64,000 nt of DNA from Adineta vaga (Eukaryota; Rotifera), in NCBI GenBank assembly GCA_021613535.1, contig CP075492.1:2356001-2420000 (forward strand), in the 5' to 3' direction. The first letter of the stretch is position 1. Each line of letters starts with the position of its first letter. Below the pieces are notes generated by a model, which was not told the origin of the DNA, made no database searches, and saw only the letters and a program-made list of their open reading frames with translations. The position numbers and the translations under genes are program-made. Shown one piece after another: positions 44,446-56,100 of the stretch.

Positions 44446-46822
44446 TTAAAAAACACATATAACCCTTTTTGAGTCAATAACAATTTGAGCTTCACCAGCA
44501 TCAGGTCCAAATGGACAAGTTACATTGACTATTCCTAATGTAGAATGATAGACAAGAAATGGAGACTTTTCATTAAGTAATCCTTGAAGACCTATTTCTG
44601 CTAAATTAATTCCACTCATATTAGTTATATATGTAACTCGTTGAGAACTAACTGCTGTCCATTTATTCCATTCACCAAGAAAAGCATATTGTGTTTTGTC
44701 GGCAAATTCAATAAGAGGTGATATACCCCAAAGACATATCGATAAATCATGACATTTACTCGCTAATACATTTAAAGGATGATCATTATCAAAAGTCAAC
44801 ACTTCATTTGGATTATCATGTGACCAAATAACTCCCGATGAAGCTCCAATCATTGAAGGATATATTTGATAATCTCTTTCCATTGCTGATGCAAAGACAG
44901 TATAGAAAGTTACAGGATGTTGATATCTAAATAATATAAAAATTGAAAGGAAAACGAAATGAGAAAATAAAGAAGAGAATCTACATCACAGTTGTTTGAG
45001 TTGAATAAAGTTCACCTTGAGAAGTACCATTATAAAAAGCCCAATCCGATATTAATCTATTAATCATTGTTAATGGTCGATCTGGTTTTAAAATTAAACC
45101 ATCGGGTCGACAACATTTCATAATAAGATCTCTATTTGTATAATTAATCGCATCGCCTGGACTAACAGGTCCTGTAGATAAAGTTGCAATAAGTGCTTCA
45201 CGTTCGGGAAGTATTTCTTTTGGATTTGATTTATAAGGAGCATCGGGCTCGATTGAAGTTGACCAAAAAACATCTTTGAATGGTGCTAAACCAATTGCAT
45301 CTACAAGCATACTTGTTATTCCTATAGCCCATTGTTGTGCTTGACCTTCAAGATGAAATTTATAATCAGTTGATATTCGTGCTTGAGTAACACGTGAAAC
45401 TTGTAAAGCACTAAGAATATGACGTGGTAAACTCATACAATATTGTATATTGATTCCTAATTGATCAGCTGCTTTGCCCATCGATGATAACCATTGTTGT
45501 CCAAGATTAATATCAGTCAATAATGGTAAAAAATTCATTGTTTGATGGTCAAGCCAATCTTGTTCATAAAGAATAAGACCCCATTCATGAGCTTCACTTA
45601 ATAAATCTATCCAAAATGAATCATTACCACTTGGTAATGAAGTTTGATTATTTTTATCAAGAATAAATGAGTAATTTTGTTTATAAACTGTATCATATGA
45701 CCAATAACGATTATGTGCTGCTAATGGAAGATTTTCTAATCGACGATGTAAATTTATAAGACCATCAGGAAATATATCTGGACGTGCAATCCATTGTGAA
45801 ACACCATCACCTTGGCCTTTGTAGTACCACCAAGAATCAATTTGTAGATAATGAATTGGAAGTGAAATATTATGACGAATATTGACTATTGTTTCCTCAT
45901 AATTGAGTCCTTTTTCTGTATTATAATAATAATAAGCACCATTATCTGTATAATATCCAAGATAATTAATTGTTAAATCTGATGAACGATATTTTTGTGT
46001 TCGATTGTATTCTGTTTGCATCATTTTGCCCCATTCTCTAAACCCGGTATTGATACCATTTGCTGAATAAAAAACCATCATTGAATGTGTATAATTTGAT
46101 GGAATCGATATTATTGAACCCATAACACCATATTCTAAAGTATTGTTCTTTGTTTGACTGAATGAACTACTCATAAATTGTGAAAATGGTGAAAGAATTA
46201 ATAAATCGCCTTGTCCTTGTTGAGTTAAATTGAAAAGAACGAGAGGACCAGCTGTAATTCCTGATTTAATAATTGTATTTGATGGGTTCCATCGACCAGC
46301 ATGTTTTTCATCGTCACCTGACATTCCACCTTCAAATGTAAAATAACCACGTTGATCTTTTTCATCAATTTGTTCAATGTGAAACGATGGAAAAACTGTA
46401 CGAACTTCATTCATATCAAGAGGAATCGTATTTGATAAGATTTGATCACCAGTATCCAAATGAAATGAAATTCCTGAAACAGAATACCAATCACGTATAT
46501 GACCAACAATTTTCGTATGTATTCCACTACGAACAAGATCATAAATCAATTGAAAATCACGATAATCACCTAGACTTGGATCAAAACCACTTGTATAACT
46601 TATATTAATTAATGGTAATGAATTATCATCTGATGAATACCATTTATTATCTACATACATAGCTGTACGAGATGAACGAAGCCAGACACGATCACCAATA
46701 CTAATATTATATCCTCCTTTTTGATCAACTGATACATTTATATTTCCCCAACTTGAACATTCAGCAATAAGAAGAAGAAACAACAATAAAAAATGCATCA
46801 TCGTCAATTTTACTTTCACCAA
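44446..46822 (-). CDS. secreted glycosidase-like protein (GH36/clan-D-like barrel)
   Basis: Two exons (46822-44985 and 44926-44446) join in frame across a 58-bp intron to give 772 residues. A signal peptide ends near residue 24 (MMHFLLLFLLLIAECSS). An N-terminal beta-rich half is followed by a barrel-like region with LPIHYLQIDSWWYYKGQG (about residue 324, candidate nucleophile Asp) and GLILYEQDWLDHQTMNF (about residue 421, candidate acid/base). LPRHILSALQVSRVTQARIS and a DWAFYN segment follow. The layout recalls alpha-galactosidase/raffinose-synthase type enzymes, but the match is loose and the substrate is unknown. Several NxS/T sites fit secretion. Similar uncharacterised proteins are known in other invertebrates. 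Confidence 0.65.
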
Positions 46823-47081
46823 ATGAAAGATAAACGCATCATATATGTGGAGAAAGAGATAGTGATAAAGAAAACGTGTGTCATAGTTTGTACTTGAAAT
46901 CTAAATAGCAAACATAGTATATCCATCAGCCTTACAGATATTTTCTTTTCGCTAAATCACCATGAATAAGCACGACTTATTATTACAATCGATCATGTAT
47001 TATATACAGGATAATTAATAAAAAGTCAATAACAAATGAATAAGGTTTTGTTTTTGAAATATTTCATCTTCTTGTGCGACT

Positions 47082-47134
47082 AAGGTGTGGGTTTGGGTGT
47101 GGATAAGAATAACAGCCACAGCTACACCCTCAAG
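47082..47134. repeat. TGTGGG hairpin element
   Basis: AAGGTGTGGGTTTGGGTGTG and CAGCTACACCCTCAAG with an intervening ACAGCCACA segment; pairing is imperfect. Confidence 0.65.
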
Positions 47135-47350
47135 ATGTAAATATTTTCGACATTTTCCGTGTACAAATTGATTATCTAAACAATAGTCTGGTTTATCATG
47201 AATACTTGGTATAGTCAATTGAAATGCTAGACGATATATAGGTAAAAATGGAAATCAAATTCTTTTAATTGTACTTCGACGATAACTTAATGATTTTCTA
47301 TCGTAAATATCAATATGAATAAAATATTGTTGACTTGCATTTTTCGGTCG

Positions 47351-47422
47351 AGTAGGGTGTGGTTGAGGATGTGGAAGGGTGTAAGTCAGTATCTTTATCC
47401 ACCCACACTAACACCCACCCTA
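47351..47422. repeat. TGTGGG hairpin element
   Basis: AGTAGGGTGTGGTTGAGGAT and CCACCCACACTAACACCCAC, ending CCTAC, flank about 25 bp. Confidence 0.7.
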
Positions 47423-47803
47423 CAAAAGTCGACATAACGGAGATTTTTTGTTGAATCAAATGTTCTGTGCAATGAAGTACTCGAAATGACAATAAAATGA
47501 TTTTGCTAGTTTATATATTATCAAGGATTCCATGTCACATCTCTTGATACCTTTCTCGATTATAGATTTAATCATAGCATGATTACAATATCCAAAAATG
47601 CATTAATTCGAACCATTGTCTGTTTCTCCGCTTTCTTGAATTATTTGTTCTATATTCTTAAAAAACAATAAGTTATAGAAATAAGAGACAAGCAAAGCTG
47701 TAAAATGCGAGGAAAATATCAAAGATTGTCTTTCAGACGAAAAAAAAGGTTTTATTTGAAAACATGAAGAGAATAGCATGAAATATAGTGATTGTTATGA
47801 ATG

Positions 47804-50452
47804 TCAATAAGGTTTCGTTTCATTCTTTGCATTGAATTGCCGGATTGCATGACACATCTTTCTTTGGCTTTCAGTAACTCTATAACCATCAGCCAGAAGT
47901 TCCTTCGGTGAAGTAAGAAAAGCTAATGCTAGTCCAGCTGACATATGCCATTCGATGTGACAATGGAAAAGCCAAGCACCCGGATTATCGGCGACAAATC
48001 TTATTTTGACCCAGCCAAGTGCTGGTACACTAACGGTATCTCGTTGTATGTAATCGGCCGCGTACAAAGATTCGGCGACTGGATAGTCTGACGTGGCAAC
48101 AATCCAAAAAGTATAGCCATGCAAATGAAATGGATGTTCGCCAGCATCTGTATTGTTCAAAAAGATATCCACAACGGCTTGATAAGGTACGAAATAATGA
48201 CCATTTTCATCACTTTGAATTGTTGGTAATTGATTTCTAGCTTCTTTACGAGGTGATGAACTTCCTAAATGATCAACCTTTTCTGCCATTTGATGAAGTA
48301 ATGGGCTATACATATCGGAAGTAATTCCTTTCTTTGGATCAGCTCTCATATGCATATAATTGGCATCGGAACTATACGTGACATTATTTATAAATCCACG
48401 ATTAATTCCATCTGTTCCTAATTTGAATACGATAGTCAGATTTAAATAATGGGTCGCATTAGGAATTCCATTATTATTTTGATCGAATGGTCGAGCAGCT
48501 AAAAGATTTGTATCAAGCGGAGTAACAGCATTTGTTAATGTCGGAGTTTTCTGACTAGCTGAATATGTTGGTGTGGAATTGGTTGAATCAAGTGATAAAA
48601 TAGCAAGATACAATGGATTGAAAAATGTTGGATAAGGATAACGTTGATGTTCATAGGGAGGAATGTAATTGACAATATCAACAGGATACATGGAAATAAT
48701 AGCTTGTATTCGAAGGAAGAGTGAATTGGTCGATGATGTACCTTTTGATGTATAACTTGGATCTAATTCGCTCAAATCAATATAAAATGAAACACGTTGA
48801 GCAACATTAATACTGAATGAATTGACCGTATAAGGAAAGGTGGCTGTCGAATCGACTTCAATGATATGTAAAGGCAAACCATCGATCGACACTGTATGCA
48901 TTGAAAAAGATGCCGTATTTAGTATTCGAAATCGAATATGTGTTGAGCCGGATAGTGAAATAAACAATGATTGAGTAAACTTTCCGTTAACAATAATAGC
49001 ATCTGGTGACGGTTCGTTGCCAGCAGGATTATTTGAATTCAAATACCAAGGAAGTAATTCATCATGAGCACAATTATTATACCAATCTGCGATCATAAGA
49101 ACATGTTCGCTGTCATATAGTTCTTGATTTGACTCATTGCGTCGACGAATAATCATTGGACCATATAATCCGTCTGTATATTGTTCGAGAAGATGTCCAT
49201 GGTACCATGTTGTTCCTGCTGGTTCAGCTTTAAATTTGTAAATCATCTCATAATTAGGTGGTATAGCACACTGAGTAAGACCAACGGCACCATCCATATC
49301 TTGAGTGCCTATTTGTCGCATTCCATGCCAATGAATTGTCGAAGGAACTTTCAGTCGATTAATTACTCGAATGATAAATGTATCACCTTCGTATGCTTCA
49401 AGTAATGGACCAGGAAATGCATAATTAACAGAAATTATAGGTTTTCGCGACGTTGGATACGGAAAAATTGTATCAATAATTAATGTTTGATGAACCTCAC
49501 CAGGAGTTGCCACTGTAGTTGATCCTTAACAAATACAGAATTTTATTTTATTTTCATATCAAATCATATGTTATTTCTGAAAAAGGTCTCATCTTTTATC
49601 TCCAATCGTCTGTTTTCCAAAGCAAGAAACAATTTCTTGCAAATCCATTTACTCTGTACTTACCACTGATCGATGTAGATGAATTCGTTTGTTTCTGTGT
49701 CGAAGATACTTTAGTTTGTAATAGTTCTATAAAGAAAAATATCTGATTAGTTCGAACTGAATGATCACAAGTTATAAGAACATTTTAGTATGTTTAAAAA
49801 GCATAGTACAATCAGCATACGGATTTTTTTCTATTAGAGAGAGAGAGTGATTTCTTCAGATTAGAATATTATTTACCACTTGTCGCCTGAATTGATTGAC
49901 AACGATAGAACTGGCGAAGACATAAAAAAGAGAGTGCATCATTCTTGACCCCATCTCAGTCACGTGATCTTTATATAGTTAAGAGTAAAATGAATCTCAA
50001 TGAAAAGGTGTATTTTACAAGTGTATACACGTTCACTCAAGAGCGAACCGTGATATGGTTAGGTGAGAGCTCTAATAGAAATAATATCAAAAGGAAAGTG
50101 AAATTTGTACCATTTTGAATAGTATAGAATTATTAGGTTCCTATCTTTCAGCCATTGAAGTACTTTACCTCGCTTTTCAACAGTAATATTTGCATCTTCT
50201 TTATTCGACTTGTGTTTAGGAATGGACACGAATCCGATACCACCGATAACAAGAAGTAATAGTAAAATAAGCCAAAATTTTCCAGTTTGTGCTTTGTAAA
50301 ACGTACATTGCCAAGATGGACTATAACAATAATATTCAGTACACATTCCGTAGAATTAATTAGAGAATATGTGATACTCACTGCAATATAAATTCTTCTC
50401 TTTGCCACGTTGAAACTAATAGGCTTTGCTGTTGTTCTGGAGTTATGTCCAT
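47804..50452 (-). CDS. membrane-anchored multicopper oxidase (laccase-like)
   Basis: Four exons (50452-50382, 50320-50169, 49726-49664, 49524-47804) join in frame to give 668 residues. The last exon holds the three cupredoxin domains with all four copper motifs: STIHWHGM (about residue 159), TTWYHGHLL (about 204), EHPFHLHGYTFWIV (about 560) and WLFHCHIEWHMSAGL (about 617). Copper sites of types 1, 2 and 3 are therefore complete, and it should oxidise phenols or metals with O2. The N-terminal exons encode a short tail and a membrane segment (KFWLILLLLLVIGGIGFVSI), then a Ser/Thr-rich stalk, so the enzyme is probably type II anchored and extracellular. The third intron (49727-50168) is 442 bp, far longer than the norm, and could hide another exon. 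Confidence 0.9.
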
Positions 50453-50557
50453 TTTAATTATATAATGTGAATTGATCCTTCTGTTTGGTGATAGCGTGGT
50501 TTAATAAGATGTTTCGAGCTAAAATTCAACCAAATGACAACTTAACATAGGTCGTTA

Positions 50558-50610
50558 AAGGTGGGTGTAGCTGCCTTTCTTTCACATCACACTAACGTCC
50601 ACATCCTTCT
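50558..50610. repeat. weak TGTGGG-type hairpin
   Basis: AAGGTGGGTGTAG and TAACGTCCACATCCTTCT resemble degraded arms around about 20 bp. Confidence 0.4.
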
Positions 50611-51671
50611 TAGAAAATTCCGCTGATTGAAACATCTCATCCAACAGGGATACTCGTTGTGGACATTATCTATCAAATACTTTCATCGAAGGGCAATGAT
50701 GGATGGATCCTGCTATGCTAATTGGGAGGTGGTAACAGTAAAAGAGGTGAATATTCACAAGCATGTTCTTCATCGTCTCTAGAAGTCTCTTTATTGTGTG
50801 TGAAACGACACGATATATATATCAACTGCAGAACAAGGCGCCAATAGAGAGAGAGAGATAGTTAGTGATATCATGTAAAGAGAAAGAAAATAGTGAATGA
50901 TCTGATGTGAAAAGAGATGAAAAGTACGTCTTAACGAGATCAATGGCACATATGGACAGAGGTCAAAGGAACATGTATGGAGAACGCGAAAGAAGAAGAA
51001 TCGAGTGTATAACACATATGAATTGCTAAGAAAGAAAACCGATATGACGTATCAAAGAAACGAGAGAAAAAAGAATGGTCCTCTTTTCTTTCTCTCTTCG
51101 TGTGCTGGACGGATGATGAACTCTCTTTGTGTCTGGCGAAGCGAAAAAGAATAAAATATGAAAAAGATAAACTTTAGTTTATTTGATTTATGATTACATA
51201 TTCAAACGCAATTCGTTACTTTGACTTAAATTTATTAGTATAATAGAACATAATTATTGCATTAGATACAAAAAAACAAAGGGTACGGATGTCGATTATA
51301 TGTTCATCCTACACAAAAGCATACTCGCATCCTCAATTTTTCACAGTAATAGCATCTTCAGATACCATTATTATAACCGTTGTTTCTTCATAAAAATTCA
51401 TGTGGACGTATTCAAAAGAAACAATCGACGAATAATATATTTAGTATCATCATCACCGAGACTACAGAAAGGCAAATTTTTGACCGAAATTATTTTCTGT
51501 TATATATTGCATTTCGATGGCCATTCGCCCATACAATAAAGAATGATATGGCGCGTAACACGTAATGTGTCCAAAGTCGCAGCGGCATACAAGCAGTCGT
51601 GTTGTAAATCATTATTATTACTTACCGCATCTGTAAGATGAAGATTAATATAAAGTTGACCATTAATCAAA

Positions 51672-51695
51672 TGAAAGAAGAAGAAGAAGAAGAAA
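51672..51695. repeat. (GAA)n microsatellite
   Basis: About seven imperfect GAA units. Confidence 0.75.
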
Positions 51696-52226
51696 TAATG
51701 AACATAGACATACATTCACAAAAAATTATTTTGATTATATCATATCTTTTTTAAGCTTTTCTGATTTATTCACGTTTTTCCTATCGATCATATGTGTCAT
51801 TTTATCCTTGTTTTATGATTATACTGCCACCTCTCCTTTCATCATTGTATCGAACAACTGCAACAGATGATGGTTAACATACGATATCCGTTTAACTAAA
51901 TTGTTGACATCAAATATAGTTATTTAATCCAGAATGATTTTACAGTATATATATATATATAAATACCTGGAAAACTATTTTATATTCTGTCAGAGAAAAG
52001 TATTGATAAAGTGAGGACGACTCATAATGAAAAATTTGAAATTTCCTATAGAATGAGATGTCTCATCCAACTATTTTGACTAACGTAAGAATTATAGCGT
52101 AAACATTCTTAGTATGTTGCTGCATTAAAACATATGTTTATTTATTTTCAAGAATAAAAAGAATACATCACGGAAATAAGATGAAAATGTATATTGTTGC
52201 TAGAATTGGATACAATGGTTTGTTAT

Positions 52227-53216
52227 TTATGGATAAACTTTTCGTTTAGAATATTGACATGTTTTCTTGTTCCCAAAACAACAACATGGATAATATTTAT
52301 ACGATTTTAGATACCATCTTGAAGGGTTACAACATTTTATCCCACATTTTCTCCTCATACAAGAGTATTCAGTCTTTGCGCATGATGAACTAAGGGCCCA
52401 TAACCAACCACCACATGTCATTGTTATTGCTAGTGAAAAAGCAATGATTGTTAACACTGATAATACTTCTGGATACAACTATAAAATGAGAAAAATAAAC
52501 ACACCAATCGGAATTAACGATATTATGACACAGAAGAAACTGATCCACCACCAACGTTTTCGAAAATAGGATACATAATAAACTAACGGTACAATGCAAG
52601 AAACAAGACCGAGTAAGCCACCACTGACACCAATGGCATCAAGAACTTGATCTGTTGTCATATCGTTATATACCCATCCATAACAAGCAAGTCGTGGTGG
52701 ATCAACGGGAAAAGATGCATTATCACCTTTTTTACATTGAAATGGACCGTATTTGTTAATTCCGTTGTACATTCCAAAACATTCCGCCGCGAAGTCAGGA
52801 CATGGATCACCAGCAAGAATTGATTTATTTGCCAATATACATTTCTCAAATATGATCTCAAGAAGAACTGTAATAATAGCAGTTGCGAAAATATCACAGA
52901 AGAAACGTACGATACATGGTAGTCCTTTTTGTTCTTCCAGATCCTTATTTTCGTCTGAATCCTCTTCTTCCGAATCTTGTTCGATGTAAAGAAATGTATC
53001 AACATTTTGTTTTAAAGACCACGGTTTTGATTTATCATCTTCACTCTTTTGAGACGGATTCTTGTTACTTTTTTTTGTTTTAATACCGAGAACATTTTCA
53101 ACAATAAAGGCATGAGCTCGTCTGTTAAGAATTGACAGAATTACAAATAACAGTGCAGCTATACCAAATGGAACTCCATAAGCAATAGCTGCGTAATAGA
53201 AATAATTTGGTTCCAT
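52227..53216 (-). CDS. multi-pass membrane protein, function unknown
   Basis: An exon from 53216 to about 52530 and one from 52478 to 52227 join in phase 0 across a 51-bp intron, giving about 312 residues. The donor is weak (GTCATA), so this junction is tentative. The protein has an N-terminal membrane segment (AYGVPFGIAALLFVILSIL) and a charged cytoplasmic loop with an acidic run (QDSEEEDSDENKDLEEQ). A second membrane segment (FATAIITVLLEIIF) and a cysteine-containing extracellular loop (GDPCPDFAAECFGMYNGINK) follow. Further membrane segments come next (GGLLGLVSCIVPLVYYV and the segment spanning the intron). The tail is basic and very cysteine-rich (CMRRKCGIKCCNPSRWYLKS, CCCFGNKKTC). No named family is recognised. 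Confidence 0.65.
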
Positions 53217-54520
53217 TATTAAACAGAAGATATACTACAAACTATCTATGTGAAAAAGAAAATTATCATTATCAAAACTAATGTATTCATCTGTAATAGC
53301 TACGGGAAATAAATCTATATGGGAAAATCATGCGCGAATTGCTCGAATTATTCAATAAAAAACAACACCAGTGGGGGCTGTTTGCTTGTTTTTTTACTTG
53401 TAAATTTTTACTCTTTCTCAATACTTGTATGAAAAGTTACTCTTGGAGTAAGGATCAAGGCGAATTGGTCAAGGATTTTCTATGACTTTTAGCAAGTTTC
53501 AATAGTTTTAGAGGTTTCAGGAATTTATGAGAAAGCTGATGGTTGGAATCGATAGAGCTCGTCGAGTTCGACATGGAACCAGCTAGGGCAGAGTTGGAAC
53601 GCATATAATAACGAATAAATCCTGGAAAAAGTCGAATCGGACGCTACGATATCCGACGTAAATGAATTCTGTAAAGATTGTCCTTGACAACTCACTGAAC
53701 AAGTTTTTATTCTTTAATTAATAAAAAACAGTAAATAGCTTTCATGGCTATAGGAGCACATATATGTAAGTTTTTTCTTTGTCAAATCTTGAAAACAATT
53801 TAAACAGATGTCGAAATAGTCAAAATAGTTTGGAGCTCTGGAGAAAAATGTGTGCCACATAAGTAGGACACAGAAATATTTGAATTGATAGTCTGTATAT
53901 GTGCCAACGTAATGAACTGAAACTCTGTCGTTATTTTTTGCATAGAAAATCGAATTTCAACTCTATAGAGACAAATAGCCTGGAATAGTAGATCGGGTAT
54001 ATGTATCATGTAATTTTTAAGATACAAACATGTGATCAAACGTCTGTTGATTATTCTCCAATTGATTAATTGTTATTTACGATTAGTAATGTAAAAAAAA
54101 ATCAAACAGTTTCTGCTTTACGTACTTTTCTAAATCTGAGCTTGATGGAATTGAGTGAATATTTGAGTGAAAATAAATTTTCATGGTTTTTTTCCTTTCT
54201 GTTACAAACATAAATCTATTTCACAGGGTAATAGAAGTGCAGTAATGAAAGAATGTTCTGAGACTTCAGCAGTGTTTCTTCCCACAACGTCAGAGTTCTC
54301 AATTTTTTTCTTCCAAAAAATCCATTTCCTTTGTGTGGAAAGTTATTTAGTAAACAGAAGTATTGCAATGACACTTCGGGTGGGTGTGGGTATGGTTAAA
54401 GAGATAATATCTCCACCCATACCCTATTTTATCAGCCAAAACTGGATACAGCGATACATAAACTTAACCCACATAGTTCTCATTTGGTATCTGGATTATG
54501 AGGGTGTGGGTAAAGGTACA
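53217..54520. other. intergenic region
   Basis: Contains one TGTGGG hairpin at 54378-54426 and part of the next. Otherwise AT-rich with no recognised gene. Confidence 0.55.
54378..54426. repeat. TGTGGG hairpin element
   Basis: CGGGTGGGTGTGGGTATGG and CTCCACCCATACCCTAT flank about 15 bp. Confidence 0.75.
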
Positions 54521-54564
54521 CTAAGAACCAACCTTGCCCACACCCACACCCACACCCACACCCC
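54500..54564. repeat. TGTGGG hairpin with four CCCACA repeats
   Basis: The left arm GAGGGTGTGGGTAAAGGTAC faces a right arm that is a run of four CCCACA units (about 54537-54562). This is a perfect short tract of the bdelloid telomere unit. Confidence 0.8.
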
Positions 54565-55616
54565 AACGATGTGAAAGATTTTGAGTTTGTTTATCAACGA
54601 TTAAATATTTCACATTTAAACAAATACTGTCAAGATCATTTTCATCTAACATTGATAAATTTAAATGTTCAAAATGCCAAGGAATTGTATAAATATGATT
54701 AGATGTTGATTTAAATACAATTGGCCAATGTTTTTCTAAGGATTTAAAAATCTAAACAAAAAAATTGTTTATTAAATCGAATAAGATAATATTTTCTTCT
54801 TACTTTTGCATAATTGTGAAAACTTGATTGAATCGAACAATAAAAATAACAAAGTCGAGGTAAATATTTTTTAAATAAAATTTCAATATGATTTTCATTT
54901 AAAGAAATTTCATCTGTTTGAACCCAATTTTTAACATTGATTGTTAATTTTTGTAAAAAAGTAAGTGGATAAATAATACTTTCAAAATAATCAATATTCA
55001 TAAGAATATTTTCATTTGTTTCTAATTGAAATTCGATTAATTTTAACATTGCTTTCATTGAATAATTAGGAAATTTTAATGATTAATAATTTGAATGTTT
55101 ATGAGAAATGATAACATTAAGAAAAATTAAATTTGGTAGAAAACCATAAAAAATAATCAAAAGATCATCAATTGTTTGTAGGTTTATTGTTACTCTTTTC
55201 AGATATTGATTTGGAGATAATTGTTTATCAAGAATAATTCCTTCATTAACTGCCAATTCGAGTGTATTTAATCTGTAAGATAATTTACTTAAATCAATAT
55301 TTTCTCGACAATATGTGATACATTGAAATAATCGATTATTATATCCATAAAATGATTTAAGTACATCGATTGGTGATAAATAATGAAATATTATAAGAAG
55401 AATTTCATCAGGTAAATTATCGAAATGTGTAACATATTTGTGTGAGGATAAAGATGTAGGATAGAATTGTTTTGTTCTTTTATGCGAATATATTGCGTAA
55501 TCGCCACAATAAAGTCCTTTTTTCATTAACTAAATAAACAGAAAATATATATGAGGTGAATTTTCTGTTTTTGTTATTCGACTTACGTAAGAATTGTTTC
55601 TTTTATTATGTGTCAT
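54521..55616 (-). pseudogene. F-box/LRR gene with one in-frame stop, ending in telomere-like repeat
   Basis: Three exons (55616-55587, 55529-54804, 54751-54521) join in frame (introns 57 and 52 bp). An F-box is clear: FDNLPDEILLIIFHYLSPID. The frame is broken only by a TAA at 55083-55085, after which LRR-like sequence continues in the same register (LTFLQKLTINVKNWV). The last exon runs straight into a CCCACA tract, which is translated as alternating Gly-Val before a stop. So the original C-terminus has been lost, and the normal product would end after about 157 residues. A single stop in otherwise clean sequence points to recent inactivation, a sequencing error or readthrough. Confidence 0.75.
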
Positions 55617-56100
55617 TTCACTAAAATATTTATCTTGTCATTTTCAATGCATATTGTATATAAATATATACCAATTGATAAGAAATATTCTTTGTTAAAA
55701 ATAAACGAACATTATATATGCTAATATGAACTAGAAGCAATCAACTGTCGTCAGATATGATCATCGATGTAGAAAGAAAACAAAAGGTCATGAAGTAGCT
55801 ATTCGTCTTTTTTTCCAGATGATTTTAGCATCCGCAATTGACTTCAATCAAACGTTGTGCTGATTGGTTTCTCGCTTGACAAATGGATGTGGTCTTCATT
55901 TATTTTCTTGGGGTGGATGTGGGTGTGAATTTCACACCCACACTCACACCCTCAAATATTTACTTATATTACCTATTCCACGCTTCAAGTATTTCATTCT
56001 TATCAAAAGATAGAACACAATTTGATCATTCGATCAGATACTTATGATAAATCAATCTGTTTTTCTTTCAATTATGATATTTTATTGTTGAAACACACTA
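55617..56100. other. intergenic region with hairpin
   Basis: One well-preserved TGTGGG hairpin and AT-rich flanks. Confidence 0.6.
55908..55956. repeat. TGTGGG hairpin element, tight loop
   Basis: GGGTGGATGTGGGTGTGAAT and TTCACACCCACACTCACACC followed by CTCAA meet almost without a loop, making one of the most symmetric copies. Confidence 0.8.

Larger units (their letters stand above)
46823..47803. other. intergenic region with two hairpins
   Basis: Two TGTGGG hairpins lie about 220 bp apart. A 39-bp stretch at 47315-47353 resembles 57381-57419. No gene was recognised. Confidence 0.55.
50453..52226. other. intergenic region
   Basis: Holds a weak TGTGGG-type hairpin at 50558-50610, a GA-rich stretch around 50850-51000 and a (GAA)n tract at 51672-51695. 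No gene was recognised; the open frames here look like chance frames in purine-rich sequence. Confidence 0.55.

Noticed and set aside
50791-51015. Minus-strand frame in GA/CT-rich DNA
   Set aside because: It is a low-complexity frame with repeated SLS and FL residues from a purine-rich tract.
2591-55956. Bacterial-type rho-independent terminators
   Set aside because: Stem-loops after stop codons look similar, but there is no T-run, many copies are not downstream of a gene, and spliced genes rule out bacteria.
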